From positions 62,001-126,000 of the forward strand of contig JAPDOI010001175.1 in assembly GCA_029168955.1 (NCBI GenBank): a stretch of DNA of 64,000 nt, in the 5' to 3' direction. The notes under the pieces were generated by a model. That model was not told the DNA's origin and did not search any database. It saw only the letters and a list, made by a program, of their open reading frames with translations. Below, piece after piece: positions 37,501 to 43,760 of the stretch. Origin of the DNA: Aplectana chamaeleonis (taxonomy: Eukaryota; Nematoda; Chromadorea; Rhabditida; Cosmocercidae). A program made the translations under genes and the position numbers. Position 1 is the first letter of the stretch. Every line of letters starts with the position of its first letter.

Positions 37501-38113
37501 GTTCAATTAATTCTCATGTCTATAATGTTCAAGTACTTTTTCAATGGTTCTATTGTCAGATCACATGTGCCCTGGCATATGTAATAAATTTAAGACTTGA
37601 GGATAACCTTGCCTTTTTGATCAACTAACAAAGCCCACCACAACTCAGTTCAGGTCTTCAGCAGCTACAAACCAAGGTTTTAAAACGTCCTTGGGGGTGC
37701 ATTAACTGTTGTGAATCTAGTTTAAAACAGCTTTCTTGTCCAGTAATAGCTCCCCAGTAATATAAGGTAAAGTTTGAGTAACAAACCTATATGCAGGCAA
37801 AGAACAAGGGCGACTGATACTGTTTTCATACGCTCCTTGCTGTACCGTCTCCTTCAATTCAAGACTGTAGATAGAAAAGTATAAATATATGAAAAGGAGT
37901 GTTCCTACCATATATCGCGCTCCTCGCCATCCTCTTTTATACCAAGAATGTCCTCAACGTGGCGAGCCTCTTGGAAGTAGCGCGTTATCAACATGTCCGT
38001 CTTCTGAAATAAGAGGGATCGAAAGATTTTTAGGACATTCTGGACAATACTTAGTCACAAACCTCCAAGATCTCCATTTCACTGTGGACCTTCGACTTCA
38101 TCGTAGCCATCAT
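10349..38113 (-). CDS. daf-15: Raptor (TORC1 scaffold), whole-gene span
   Basis: This is the regulatory-associated protein of TOR, the scaffold of TORC1 that recruits substrates and docks the complex at lysosomes. At least 30 exons on the minus strand align in order with metazoan Raptor: an RNC/caspase-like N domain (exons at 38.1-31.7 kb), HEAT/armadillo repeats (28.8-24.2 kb), a poorly conserved linker (24-19.4 kb) and C-terminal WD40 repeats (17.5-10.3 kb). Start: two in-frame ATGs at 38,113 and 38,110, with a stop in frame just upstream. Nearly all junctions are GT-AG and phase-compatible, which ties exons together across introns up to 5.5 kb. No exon I could check carries a frame break until the last one. 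The gene occupies about 28 kb because its introns hold transposons. The C. elegans ortholog is daf-15. The 3' end is uncertain. Confidence 0.93.
10712..10902 (-). CDS. daf-15: Raptor exon 34 (WD40)
   Basis: Reads [20 protein letters not shown] then [20 protein letters not shown]. It is equivalent to GLGDGSIRVYDRRM...VSVSVNGDVRIFDPRMPE. The split Gly codon (G|GT) fits exon 33. The donor is GTGAGG at 10,711. Confidence 0.95.
10976..11142 (-). CDS. daf-15: Raptor exon 33 (WD40)
   Basis: Reads [20 protein letters not shown] then [14 protein letters not shown] and DQNDLIAAG. This matches Raptor DWEQETGLLMSSGDVRIVRIWD..REMKVQDI closely. It follows exon 32 across a 5.5-kb intron that holds a CR1-like LINE; the shared phase 2 junction supports direct splicing. 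Confidence 0.96.
11490..13760 (+). mobile_element. CR1-like LINE with deleted RT core, in raptor intron
   Basis: The plus strand shows the tail of an APE endonuclease ([11 protein letters not shown] at about 11,765) and then an RT frame from about 12,400 to 13,593. RT motifs are [35 protein letters not shown] and [15 protein letters not shown] (near 12,835). Immediately afterwards the sequence jumps to [20 protein letters not shown], so the stretch with VPQGS and the (Y/F)ADD catalytic box is missing. The 3' end at about 13,725-13,760 is a (TTGAA)n repeat, as in the copy at 60.6 kb. Frame breaks lie upstream of 12,400. It lies antisense to raptor in a 5.5-kb intron. Confidence 0.85.
13767..14525. 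other. Raptor intron sequence with solo foldback arm
   Basis: 13,767-13,960 resembles one arm (GAGACAACTCGTCCA...) of the inverted repeat at 55.3-56.1 kb. The remainder shows no coding signal. Confidence 0.4.
14530..14795. repeat. GC-rich dispersed repeat copy
   Basis: Contains GCAATATCGATTGCATCCGG, GTGTCACTGCCAGCGAGCGG and CTGCAACTCTGCAGACCCCT, phrases shared with 57,420-57,905, 6,311-6,440, 3,410-3,520 and 9,780-9,850. The CAACTCTGCAGACCCCT edge is the reverse complement of the 57,605 edge and probably marks the family terminus. Confidence 0.65.
15530..16400. repeat. Degraded member of the ACTAGTATCGTTAG TIR family
   Basis: Shares the ordered phrases CAAAACAACCCCTTGAGCAAAGTTG, ACGAATCTGAGG and TTTGGGGGTACTC with the elements at 32.5, 40.1 and 54.4 kb. 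The terminal repeats themselves are eroded. It sits in the raptor intron. Confidence 0.5.
16667..17475 (-). CDS. daf-15: Raptor exons 30-32 (first WD40 repeats)
   Basis: Exon 30 (17,068-17,475) ends [20 protein letters not shown] then CNGGNPFNS, equivalent to ADKDSICFWDWEKGE..NGNPRYT. Exon 31 (16,915-16,995) reads [20 protein letters not shown] then IVR, equivalent to ..LLLTATDDGAIR. Exon 32 (16,667-16,791) begins [20 protein letters not shown], equivalent to VWKNF...PEMVTAW. Donors are GTGAGC and GTGAGT types. Exon 32 ends in phase 2 (GA) and pairs with T at 11,142 to give the Asp of LYDWSQETG. Confidence 0.92.
17559..19149 (-). mobile_element. Tc1-like DNA transposon relic with IR/DR ends
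   Basis: Terminal inverted repeats of about 130 bp (GTGCGTTTCAAAAGTATAG at 17,562 and its complement ending near 19,146) are flanked by TA. A second copy of the core (GCGTTTCAAACGTATAAACG near 17,742; complement at 18,955-18,978) lies about 170 bp inside each end, the IR/DR arrangement of some Tc1 elements. Minus-strand fragments resemble DD34E transposase: [14 protein letters not shown] near 18,375, [17 protein letters not shown] near 18,100, and [12 protein letters not shown] near 18,010. Several frameshifts make it non-autonomous. It is inserted in a raptor intron in the same orientation as the gene. Confidence 0.88.
19150..19441. other. Raptor intron, nothing recognised
   Basis: No coding signal, repeat structure or known element was seen apart from the flank of the Tc1-like copy. 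Confidence 0.4.
19807..20415 (-). CDS. daf-15: Raptor exons 27-28 (linker into pre-WD block)
   Basis: Exon 27 (20,100-20,415) is a Ser/Pro/Asn-rich linker (…[20 protein letters not shown]…) of the low-complexity type found before the WD40 domain. Exon 28 (19,807-19,966) reads [17 protein letters not shown], equivalent to the Raptor block TGFCDWSARYFAQPV. The split codon CT|A joins them in frame. A further 57-bp candidate exon (19,442-19,498; [19 protein letters not shown]) is phase-compatible but not clearly homologous. Confidence 0.75.
20416..21179. other. Raptor intron between exons 26 and 27
   Basis: Minus-strand open frames (20,379-20,708) and a short basic stretch near 21,000-21,170 show no clear Raptor similarity. 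Additional linker exons could hide here. Confidence 0.35.
21180..21997. mobile_element. TIR element (GGGGGAAYCATACTT family)
   Basis: Tips GGGGGAATCATACTTAGATC (21,180) and the complement of GGGGGAACCATACTTGAAGC (ending 21,997) are inverted. The interior, with CGATGTACATCGC and GCGATGTCCTCACATCGC palindromes, is shared with the 62.2-kb element. No transposase was recognised; MITE-like, in a raptor intron. Confidence 0.75.
22000..22396. other. Raptor intron, palindromic stretch
   Basis: 22,030-22,350 contains complementary phrases (GTATCCTCTATTTCGGAG and CTCCGAAATAGAGGATAAGG; TCTCGCTCTCTTTCCCC and its partner). This suggests a small foldback sequence. No gene seen. Confidence 0.4.
22397..22856 (-). 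CDS. daf-15: Raptor exons 24-26
   Basis: Exon 24 (22,748-22,856) reads [20 protein letters not shown] then DPVEK, matching the Raptor block ...QIWRVLLHLAADPYPEV. Exon 25 (22,537-22,719) reads [20 protein letters not shown] then a Gly-rich tail. Exon 26 (22,397-22,502) reads [20 protein letters not shown] then an acidic Ser-rich stretch. All junctions are GT-AG, phase 0 between these exons, with introns of 28-34 bp. Confidence 0.75.
22940..23153 (-). CDS. daf-15: Raptor candidate exons 22-23 (linker)
   Basis: Two short coding-like stretches lie between clear exons. 23,079-23,153 (acceptor TTTTTAG, donor GTAAGT) can read [20 protein letters not shown] or [20 protein letters not shown]. 22,940-23,026 reads [20 protein letters not shown]. 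Phase favours the second reading of the first exon. The Raptor linker is unconserved here, so this is provisional. Confidence 0.45.
23154..24174. other. Raptor intron with dispersed low-complexity repeat
   Basis: Contains two related copies (23,230-23,400 and 23,440-23,600) of a phrase that includes AAAAATTTGGTTAGGGTATC and GAGGGTGCAGTCACAG-type sequence, also echoed at 37,270-37,330. A short minus-strand stretch after TTTTCAG at about 24,140 ([14 protein letters not shown]) could be another linker exon. Confidence 0.4.
24175..25241 (-). CDS. daf-15: Raptor exons 18-21 (end of HEAT region)
   Basis: Exon 18 (25,061-25,241) reads [20 protein letters not shown] then [12 protein letters not shown]. 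Exon 19 (24,895-25,002) reads [20 protein letters not shown] then GCLVKN, the canonical PEVR.AAVFALG HEAT signature. Exon 20 (24,533-24,646) ends [15 protein letters not shown]. Exon 21 (24,175-24,339) starts [20 protein letters not shown] and becomes acidic. Junctions are phase 0 except the entry into exon 18 (AG|G). For exon 19 the acceptor AATTAAG-type site at 25,003 was preferred because the TGTAG a few bases upstream would give an immediate stop. Confidence 0.93.
25929..26230 (-). CDS. daf-15: Raptor exons 16-17
   Basis: Exon 16 (26,127-26,230) begins [19 protein letters not shown], the equivalent of ILAVDSSCQADLVKDNGHK, then has about 20 residues of extra loop. Exon 17 (25,929-26,069) reads [20 protein letters not shown] then [20 protein letters not shown]. 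The split codon CG|G restores the frame between them. Confidence 0.9.
26440..26736 (-). CDS. daf-15: Raptor exons 14-15 (HEAT repeats)
   Basis: Exon 14 (26,659-26,736) reads [20 protein letters not shown] then QVLLSQ. Exon 15 (26,440-26,601) reads [20 protein letters not shown] then [20 protein letters not shown] and FIWAK. The match to Raptor (SVGIFPYVLKLLQS..ELR..LVFIWAKI) is very strong. All phases are 0. The separating intron is 57 bp. Confidence 0.97.
26737..28344. other. Raptor intron 13-14, AT-rich
   Basis: A 1.6-kb AT-rich intron. 26,860-27,190 resembles an A-rich 3' tail, but no protein motif of a LINE was recognised. No other structure seen. Confidence 0.4.
28345..28813 (-). CDS. 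daf-15: Raptor exons 11-13, including a 39-bp microexon
   Basis: Exon 11 (28,744-28,813) encodes [20 protein letters not shown]. Exon 12 (about 28,566-28,699) encodes [20 protein letters not shown]. Exon 13 (28,345-28,383) is only 39 bp, encodes [13 protein letters not shown], and sits between a TTCCAG acceptor and a GTACCT donor. Raptor has DLL.ASLFRNFLLAERIM, then MWQAWDLA.DICLSQL, then SPFFAEQLTAF. Exon 12's acceptor was chosen because the stronger upstream AG would introduce a stop. Confidence 0.88.
29621..30117. mobile_element. Nested MITE, TACAGTRCCG tips
   Basis: Left tip TACAGTGCCGCACATTTTTT at 29,624 and the complement of TACAGTACCGAGCATTTTTT ending near 30,117 flank A/T-rich arms. 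The arms contain GCGTTTTTTGCGC-type palindromes and are followed inward by matching GCGCCGCAT..CCATA phrases. The TA at the tips fits Tc1/mariner-type target use. It is nested within the element at 28.8-31.6 kb. Confidence 0.75.
30842..31178. repeat. Nested 337-bp near-palindrome
   Basis: ATAAAGCAATCTCATCGCTC at the left and GAGCAATGAGATTGCTTTAT at the right are inverted. Complementarity continues through to a centre near 31,010 (GATAACAAATTC.../...AACTTGTTATC), including the pair CGTTTGTCAAATCGTG and CACGATTTGACAAAAG. Single-stranded, the element would fold into one long hairpin. Confidence 0.85.
31664..32030 (-). CDS. daf-15: Raptor exons 9-10
   Basis: Exon 9 (31,915-32,030) reads [20 protein letters not shown] then [19 protein letters not shown]. 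Exon 10 (31,664-31,844) reads [20 protein letters not shown] then [20 protein letters not shown]. Both blocks are near-identical to animal Raptor. The intron of about 70 bp splits TGG as TG|G, giving the conserved Trp. The acceptor of exon 9 is AG at 32,032-32,031. Confidence 0.97.
32525..33388. mobile_element. TIR element, ACTAGTATCGTTAG family (full copy)
   Basis: Inverted ends share AAACGACTAGTATCGTTAGT, then CAATAGTAAAAATGCGCAGT and ATCCCGC...AGCTGC (32,555-32,640 and 33,290-33,370). The interior carries the phrases ACGAATCTG, CTACCGATC and others common to the family. No transposase was recognised. Confidence 0.8.
33616..33842 (-). CDS. daf-15: Raptor exons 7-8 (variable insertion in RNC domain), boundaries approximate
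   Basis: After the TTTTCCAG acceptor at 33,843, an open stretch ([20 protein letters not shown]...) runs in phase with exon 6 to about 33,700. A short exon (33,616 to about 33,668) reads [15 protein letters not shown] and is phase 0 with the next conserved exon. This corresponds to the poorly conserved loop before the family motif (N/D)CIQLAAC. The donor of exon 7 is unclear. Confidence 0.55.
33927..34051 (-). CDS. daf-15: Raptor exon 6 (RNC domain, Cys strand)
   Basis: The exon starts after TTTGCAG and reads [20 protein letters not shown] then [13 protein letters not shown]. It aligns with the Raptor segment YIPLSIYDLQTWMGSPSI.VYDCSNAG. The Cys of the DCSNAG strand is kept, but the usual Gly after Ala is Glu here. 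The exon follows exon 5 in phase 0 across a 2.7-kb intron and ends in phase 2 at a GTGAGT donor. Confidence 0.93.
34052..36000. other. Raptor intron 5-6 with repeat relics
   Basis: 34,250-34,500 shares GCAGGCCGTTGC and ATTTTCGGCGGAGCTACAAC with 39,247. 35,380-36,000 is another relic of the TIR family (ACGAATCTGAGGCCCATTTGTC). No exon was recognised. Confidence 0.5.
36001..36315. mobile_element. Tourist-like MITE with 34-bp perfect palindrome
   Basis: Inverted tips GGCACTATTCATACT (36,001) and the complement of GGCGCTATTCATACT (ending 36,315) are flanked by the direct repeat TAA on both sides, the target duplication typical of PIF/Harbinger elements. 36,262-36,295 is a perfect GC-rich palindrome centred on ACGCGCGT. 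GC content is far above the surrounding intron. No ORF of interest. Confidence 0.85.
36740..37117 (-). CDS. daf-15: Raptor exons 4-5 (RNC domain)
   Basis: Exon 4 (36,967-37,117) encodes [20 protein letters not shown] and ends YERWQPRAR. Exon 5 (36,740-36,905) encodes [16 protein letters not shown], then [20 protein letters not shown] and [11 protein letters not shown]. These are the most conserved blocks of Raptor; the caspase-like fold contains the HYNGHGVP histidine. The 61-bp intron between them splits an AGG codon (AG|G), as phase predicts. Confidence 0.97.
37118..37786. repeat. Raptor intron 3-4 with 35-bp tandem repeat
   Basis: 37,372-37,466 holds three copies of TTTTTAGACGCTTGGGCCCG plus CTTCCTC. 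37,270-37,330 matches the AAAATTTGG-GAGGGTATC repeat at 23.2 kb. No exon recognised. Confidence 0.6.
37787..38113 (-). CDS. daf-15: Raptor exons 1-3 (start and N-terminal strand)
   Basis: Exon 1 is 38,063-38,113 (17 codons, MMATMKSKV...). Exon 2 is 37,909-38,003 and exon 3 is 37,787-37,851. Exon 3 reads [20 protein letters not shown], which is the Raptor-specific block [14 protein letters not shown] preceding GVDPPD. Exon 2 ends in phase 2 (TG) and exon 3 supplies G, making the Trp of the conserved SWR. A possible spliced-leader or intron acceptor (TTTTCAG) ends at 38,140. Exons 1 and 2 are weakly conserved in the family, so their confidence rests on phase. Confidence 0.85.
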
Positions 38114-39240
38114 GAAACCTTCATTCAATCACGAAAATACTGAAAACCATAGAGCTGGTCTTTCAAGAATTTAGGAACACAACGTCTACAACATTACTGC
38201 CGCATACATAATAATAGCGCGGCTCTACAGCCGTCTCTCCACATGGAATAACTCTCGAAGATAGATGAAAAAGTCACTATGATTAGTGAGATTTCACCCC
38301 TTAATCGAAATCTATACGAAAATTGAACAATTAGAAAGGCGAGTCTCGAGGCTTGCATCCCCGTAACCACCGTTTTGGACATTTTCCAACCAAATCCTAG
38401 CTGAAAAAAGCTCTTTCTTACGAACCTTCAACAGGGATATTCGGAAAGCATTCTGCGCCAACCGAAATTCGTTAAGGAATCTCATAACCTCAAAGCTCTT
38501 CAATATAGCTGGCTTTTCTATCAGGATATTTTTCCATTCAATAATTCCCAATCGTTCCCCTAAAAAACTTCCACACGGTCGGCACAAAATTCTTACCAAA
38601 CCCCAACGCAGCATACTTCTGCGAGCCCGCTGTATTTTTTAGCGCACAACATCAAAAGAAGGATGTGACTGGGAAGATCATTACGCTCCAGAGAAATAAC
38701 ACCTCGCAAAAATCTGGAACATTTTTTCTGCGAAACAAAGAATCTGCTCTTCAATAACAGATCATACTCCAACATCACAAAAGATATACCTCCAGGGCTG
38801 ACATTGAGTCAATTCAAAGCACGTGCCAAAAAGATCCTGTTGGATTTCGAATCCTAGTTGTTTTTTGAGATGAACCGCTATTCCTCCCTCCACGGTTATG
38901 AGTATATGTTAGAGCGCCTCTTTTAATGTTTGTTTCTCGTTATGATTGTTTTTTCTCACATTTGCCTTTTGCGAATGTAATAAACTTATAACTTATAACA
39001 AACAAAAACTTCACTAAATATAACGATTGTTAAGAAACATGATTCTTCTACCTCCTATCCAAGGTTTCCCTTCTTCCTCACCACACAAGCTCAATATGCC
39101 ACAAAAATGGGAATACAGTCGAAGAACGAAAGGCTTCCTCTAGTTCGTGGTTCAATTTTGTTTCAAATTGTGGTCGTTTACATGGGCTTATCGGGTGATA
39201 AATAGGAATACGAATATAATAAGGTTTATCAATCTCCTAT
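38114..39240. other. Interval upstream of raptor, possible dead LINE tail
   Basis: No gene was recognised. 38,930-39,000 ends in AATAAACTTATAACTTATAA, a short tandem like the 3' tail of a CR1-type LINE on the plus strand. The preceding 700 bp has no motif I can name. Confidence 0.35.
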
Positions 39241-39659
39241 AGGCAGGATTGAGCAGGCCGTTGCACCAAATTTCGGCGGAGCTACAACCCCATTATTGAC
39301 CGAACTTTTGAGGAAAATTGTAAATTTTCTGTCACTCCCCGCCGACAAATAGACATCAAATTCCTTTTCAGCACACCGAATAACCCCGCATAGAAATTTT
39401 GACTGAAATCTGATGCCAACCTACCGTATACCCGCCGTAATCTACTACAAGCAGTCAAAAATAGATAAACGGGCCTCAAACTCGCGTTAAGCACTCCGAA
39501 TAACCGTTAGAGAAACATTTTGAGCCATATCAATCGTAACATTCCGGAAATAACTAGATGTCCCTTTTTAGGCCCTCAAATTGTTCCTTGGTGGAAGTAA
39601 GTCTGAAAACCCAGACATACTAAATAAATCAGAAAAAAAGGGAAACCGACAACTGCTAA

Positions 39660-40110
39660 ATAAATCTAAAAATCTTGAACAAAACCTGAGCGAATATCCC
39701 ATTCAATAGTAACTATCCCCGACACCCGTTTTCTTTCACGACCCGTGAGCTCGCTCGTGGAGATCACTGAAAGCGACAGCTCTTCAGGAATGCCCCGAGC
39801 CTTATTAACCCGTATCCTTCCATCAAAACTAGCACCGTTAAAATGTCCAACACTCCTCACATCGTTTTCGGTAACTGCTGAAATTCACAACTTCTCACCA
39901 TGTTACAAGGAATCACCCGAATAGACAATGAACTCCATCGAAGCTGGATAGTTCACCTTCTTCCCACGTAATTACGTTAAAGGCATCGTCCAAAGAAACT
40001 TTGGTATCTGATCTTGCTACAAAGATGTGGCATCGCCTACACGAGTGCCTAGAAGAACCTTGACAACAAGATCCGCAGTAATCGAAAATCCAGAAACAAA
40101 CCTCGCAATG
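39660..40110 (-). CDS. Unidentified coding-like segments
   Basis: Two adjacent minus-strand open stretches are bounded by plausible splice sites. The upstream one (about 40,105-39,920) encodes a Cys-rich start (FDYCGSCCQGSSRHSCRRCH) followed by an acidic tail. The downstream one (39,666-39,885, after TTTCAG) encodes NDVRSVGHFNGASFDGRIRV and continues hydrophilic. I do not recognise a family. It could be a remnant of a separate gene between raptor and rpl-12, or chance open frames. Confidence 0.25.
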
Positions 40111-40117
40111 GTAATCA

Positions 40118-40872
40118 GCGCCGAAAACAACCCCTGACCAAAGTTTGGATGAAAGCACGTTTTCTGAAATTAGCGCAGACCGATAGCGTTTTGGACTCAA
40201 ACGGATTGTTGACTGAGCGTAGAATCATATAAAATAATGGGTTCTGAAAGTGTTAGAAATTCGACTCAATTCGTTCCAAGCATCCCAGCGCGGCAAATTT
40301 TGAGGGCAAACCTCCGCTTTCGAGATTTTCGGATTTCTTTGATAGATGTGGCTCGAAATTTATCTCTGAGGGTTACTTGAAGCGCTTAACACGAATCTGA
40401 GGTCCATTCGTCGATTTTCGACAGATTACAGTGGGGATGTGGTAGTTTAGTCAGTCTCGGATTTGACTAAGAATTTGCATGCAGGGGTTACTACGGCTAG
40501 TGAATACGAATTTAACGTCTATTGGCCAGTTTGATAATATTAACGCAGATTTTGCCCCCTAAATGGCATGGCACCTACCGTACCCCTCGGAGTTTCGAAA
40601 AGCAGATCGCGGATTTCTTTTTAGCACCCTAGATTACCCACCCCCACACGGAAGCTATGAGCAAAAACCTAAACTTTCCTCAAAACAACTCCCAAAGAAT
40701 GTCTGATAGGCAGCCTTACCTTCTCGAAGAGCTTTGAAAATGCTTACCTAACCCTTGGAACCAACAGCTCGGGACGAGGTACGCAGTTTTACTTCATAGA
40801 TGCTCAAGAGATACTAACATTACAATCCGCTTTCGCATATGTGACTCTACGCTTTTTACTTCCCGTGTGCGA
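40118..40872. repeat. TIR-family element, one end eroded
   Basis: Interior phrases of the ACTAGTATCGTTAG family (AACAACCCCTGACCAAAGTTTG, ACGAATCTGAGGTCC) lead to a recognisable right end (ACAGCTCGGGACGAGGTACG...ACTTCCCGTGT). The left end is not visible. Confidence 0.6.
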
Positions 40873-40883
40873 GGAAAATCTAA

Positions 40884-41162
40884 AGCGCGCTTTCACAGTC
40901 TGCCGGACGTTGCCGTCCGGACAAGTTCTAAAGTGCCGCAGTGCGAGGAAGCTGCGGTAGGAACAACCACGTCAGTTCCTGACTCTTCAGTACAAAAATA
41001 TGAGACGGAAACCAACACGTTTTGACCTATAACTTGTCTCCGACGTCGTGCCAATAATGTCGCCGCTCGGCCGACATCTCTCAGAGCGAGCTGCATCGAT
41101 GCCGCAGCCCTATCTTTTATAACGTACCGGACGGCGTCGCCCAGCAGACTGTGAAAGGCGCT
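40884..41162. mobile_element. 279-bp Tourist-like MITE
   Basis: Tips AGCGCGCTTTCACAGTCTGC and the complement of AGCGCCTTTCACAGTCTGC are inverted, with TAA immediately outside both ends (40,881-40,883 and 41,163-41,165). GGACGGCGTC and GACGTTGCCGTCC phrases pair just inside. The clean TSD suggests a fairly young insertion. Confidence 0.88.
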
Positions 41163-41165
41163 TAA

Positions 41166-42264
41166 AATTGCGACTCGCTACGGTAAACCTTACCGTAGCC
41201 GACCACAATTCTCTCTAGAAAGTTGAACTCCCCGAACCAATAATCCCGTTCGCCACCATAACCAGACTCTCTCGTGAACAGTTTGTGCTACTATAACGGA
41301 TTCACAACAACCCATTTAATCTCAAAGCGGGTAACTACCAGGGGGTTGCGCGTTAATGGAAATTAACCCTCGTTAGCCCGTTAATGCCGTGTTTGATGTT
41401 GTATTTCTGGTCCGGCACCGCGATTTCGTAAGCCCTAAGACCTGGGATTAAACCCGAATAGAAGAAATCCCACCCCGTAGGTGGATGTTTCCACTTCTTA
41501 GGGCTCTAAACTTTGCTGAATTTGGAAGGGGAAAGAGCAACTCCGGATTAAGGCGAGAAGTCTTTCGTAGGTGAAAAACAAGGCGCGGACCAGTTCTCCG
41601 GCATCGTCACGAGACTCTAGAAAGGCGTTAGCCCGATAATGCCCGTGAACGTGACAACGCAAGAGCCCCTTCGGTTCCCTTTACTGAGTTCGCGACAAAC
41701 GTCTAGTGCAAGGCTCTCCTCCTCCATCGAAACTCATCAACCACAGGTTAACGAATTTCCGTCACCGTAACTTGCTCCACCTGGGCTCTTTTTTTTCCCA
41801 AAACGGAAGTCACTTTTTTTCTTTGAGCGTTAATCTGTAAATTTTCAAAAACAAAACGTGTTAAGCCGTTAATGCGTTTGCGTTATAACGCACAGCCCCT
41901 ATCAGTGCCCGCTTCAAGTGGGCTCGCGGCAAACCGCCCGGCCAAAGGCTTCTTTCCTTTTTCATCCACTACATCAACCACATGTTAACGACGTCCCCAC
42001 CCTAAACTACTCCACCTCAGTTTCCAAAATGTCAAAGAGTCCCTGTATGTCAACACCTCCCAGAGATATCGCAGTTTCACTCACAACCACATTTCACGGC
42101 ACGGCATGCACATCAACTCCAGATGCAAATATTGTTTCGATATTTCCGAAAATAGCCGGTAGCTATGCAACACTCTACGATGCAAATCTATAGGATGCCT
42201 TTATACACTGAGATAGACCTCGTAATATAACAATTTATCAAAACAACAAATCAACATCAATTCT
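41166..42264. repeat. Downstream of rpl-12: imperfect tandem of about 240 bp
   Basis: 41,640-41,800 and 41,885-42,030 share ordered phrases (GCCCCT..., CATCAACCACA.GTTAACGA, CTCCACCT). CGTTAATGC-type words recur from 41,350. No gene recognised. Confidence 0.5.
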
Positions 42265-43735
42265 TCATTCGGCTGGGATCTCAATTTCACCGGCCGCAAT
42301 CTGCTCAATGAATGTCGTGTGGGTGCTGTCCATCAATCGTGCAGCCAACAGACTGAGCAGTTCCTGCAAAATGAAGTTTTCAAATCTGTTAGATCACCAA
42401 TTAAGAGAGCGGACATCGCTCACCCGCGCGTGCAAACGTCGCGACATCCCCGCCTTTAAGTGAAATCAAGTGAACTGGCATGCTCCAGGAGCCCATATTT
42501 ACTTTGCTTTTTTTTTTTTTGTATTCATTTTACGTCTCTAGCGATAACCGTTTTGCCATATATGGTGCTGATGACACTTCCACACAGTGGCGGCTTTTCC
42601 GCGTTCGCCGCGCGCGCCACTTTCACCCGACCGCAACGCATACGCACGCAGGTGAACGATGTCATGGGGCCAAAGTGCGAGAATGGACGCCGCTCAACCG
42701 CGCGTGCAGCGTCGTGGAATCCCCGCTTTTAAGGCAAAAACAAATAACCTGGGGCTTACTTACTGTGGCATCACTTGCTCTTCCCTATGTTCATTTCTTT
42801 TCACAAACAATAGACCTTTACCAGTATAAAGCAATGAAGACTTCTCTAAACGGCAAATTCGCCGAGCGCGCAACACTCATTAAACCGCGACGCGTATGCA
42901 CGTAGGAGAGCAATGTCATGGACACTCAACCTACAAATACTGTTTTCTGATGAAAATATTAACTAACCAAGAATCCTCCTTAACGGTGCTCTCTCCCAGC
43001 TTTCGAGCCATTGATCGGGGCCTCATGATGCGGGCAATCTTGATGATCGTGTCCAAAGTGAGATCTCCATTGTGTTTCACTGAAAAAGACCAGTTTATTG
43101 CATTTGAAACCAAATATTTCAAGGATCACCATTCACACGGAAAAGGCAACTCACTAATACGAATACACCCATTCTCCTGCGGTTACCAGTCTTATGCAAA
43201 AACAAGAGACTGGGGATAAGAGCATATGGACTCTCGACCACTTCGCCAAAGGTGCATACCGTTCTTAACCTTCTTTCTCTGATCCACGTATGGTGGCTCC
43301 TTCCAGTTCCTTCTCACCAGGAGAGATGCTGCTGATGGCACGACGTCAATCTTGGCGACACGATTCTGATGCCTTGGTCAGCTTGCATGTGACCTTCAAA
43401 CCCTTCCAATCCTGGGTGGCCTTCGCGAATATCATCACCGACTTTCTTCGGTGACAAAACCGAAGCGGTCCGGACTTTTGGGAGCAAGCGCCGACGTGGC
43501 ACCAACTTCACCTCCCACACATCGAAGATACACTGAAAACAACAAAATTCGAATCCAAAAATTCAAGAAAAAACTTCAAAACAAGAGAAAAATCACTCCA
43601 GGCAAGCATAAATTTGTCTAGGGTCAAAAAATCAAAACTTCACAACAGAAACTCCTAGAGATTTCACTACAAAAATTGAAGTTCTATAAACTTTACTCAA
43701 TCTTGGATTTCAGTGGGATCGAACTTTGGCGGCAT
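42265..43735 (-). CDS. rpl-12: 60S ribosomal protein L12 (uL11), with many 1-bp insertions
   Basis: uL11 is a component of the large-subunit stalk base. Four exons keep a normal structure: 43,697-43,735 (MPPKFDPTEI), 43,260-43,532 (YLRCVGGEVGATSALAPK ... LSPKKVGDDI ... ATQDWKGLKVTCKLT ... VAKIDVVPSAASLL), 42,968-43,079 (VKHNGDLTLDTIIKIARIMR then PRSMARKL) and 42,265-42,363 (GTAQSVGCTIDGQHPHDI ... IEQIAAGEIEIPAE, stop). GT-AG sites are intact. However, exons need removal of well over ten single extra bases, while only one or two bases appear missing. Insertions recur after homopolymers, so the reading frame hops through all three frames. A spliced-leader acceptor (TATTTGGTAG, 43,751-43,760) precedes the ATG. 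Either a recent unprocessed pseudogene or, more likely, uncorrected sequencing error. Confidence 0.9.
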
Positions 43736-43750
43736 CGCGTACGAAGTTGT

Positions 43751-43760
43751 CTACCAAATA
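43751..43760 (-). promoter_or_regulatory. Candidate spliced-leader acceptor of rpl-12
   Basis: TATTTGGTAG ends 15 bases upstream of the rpl-12 ATG, a typical placement for nematode trans-splice sites. Inferred from position and pattern only. Confidence 0.4.

Noticed and set aside
42265..43735. Processed pseudogene of rpl-12
   Set aside because: All three introns are present with GT-AG borders, so it did not arise by retrotransposition.
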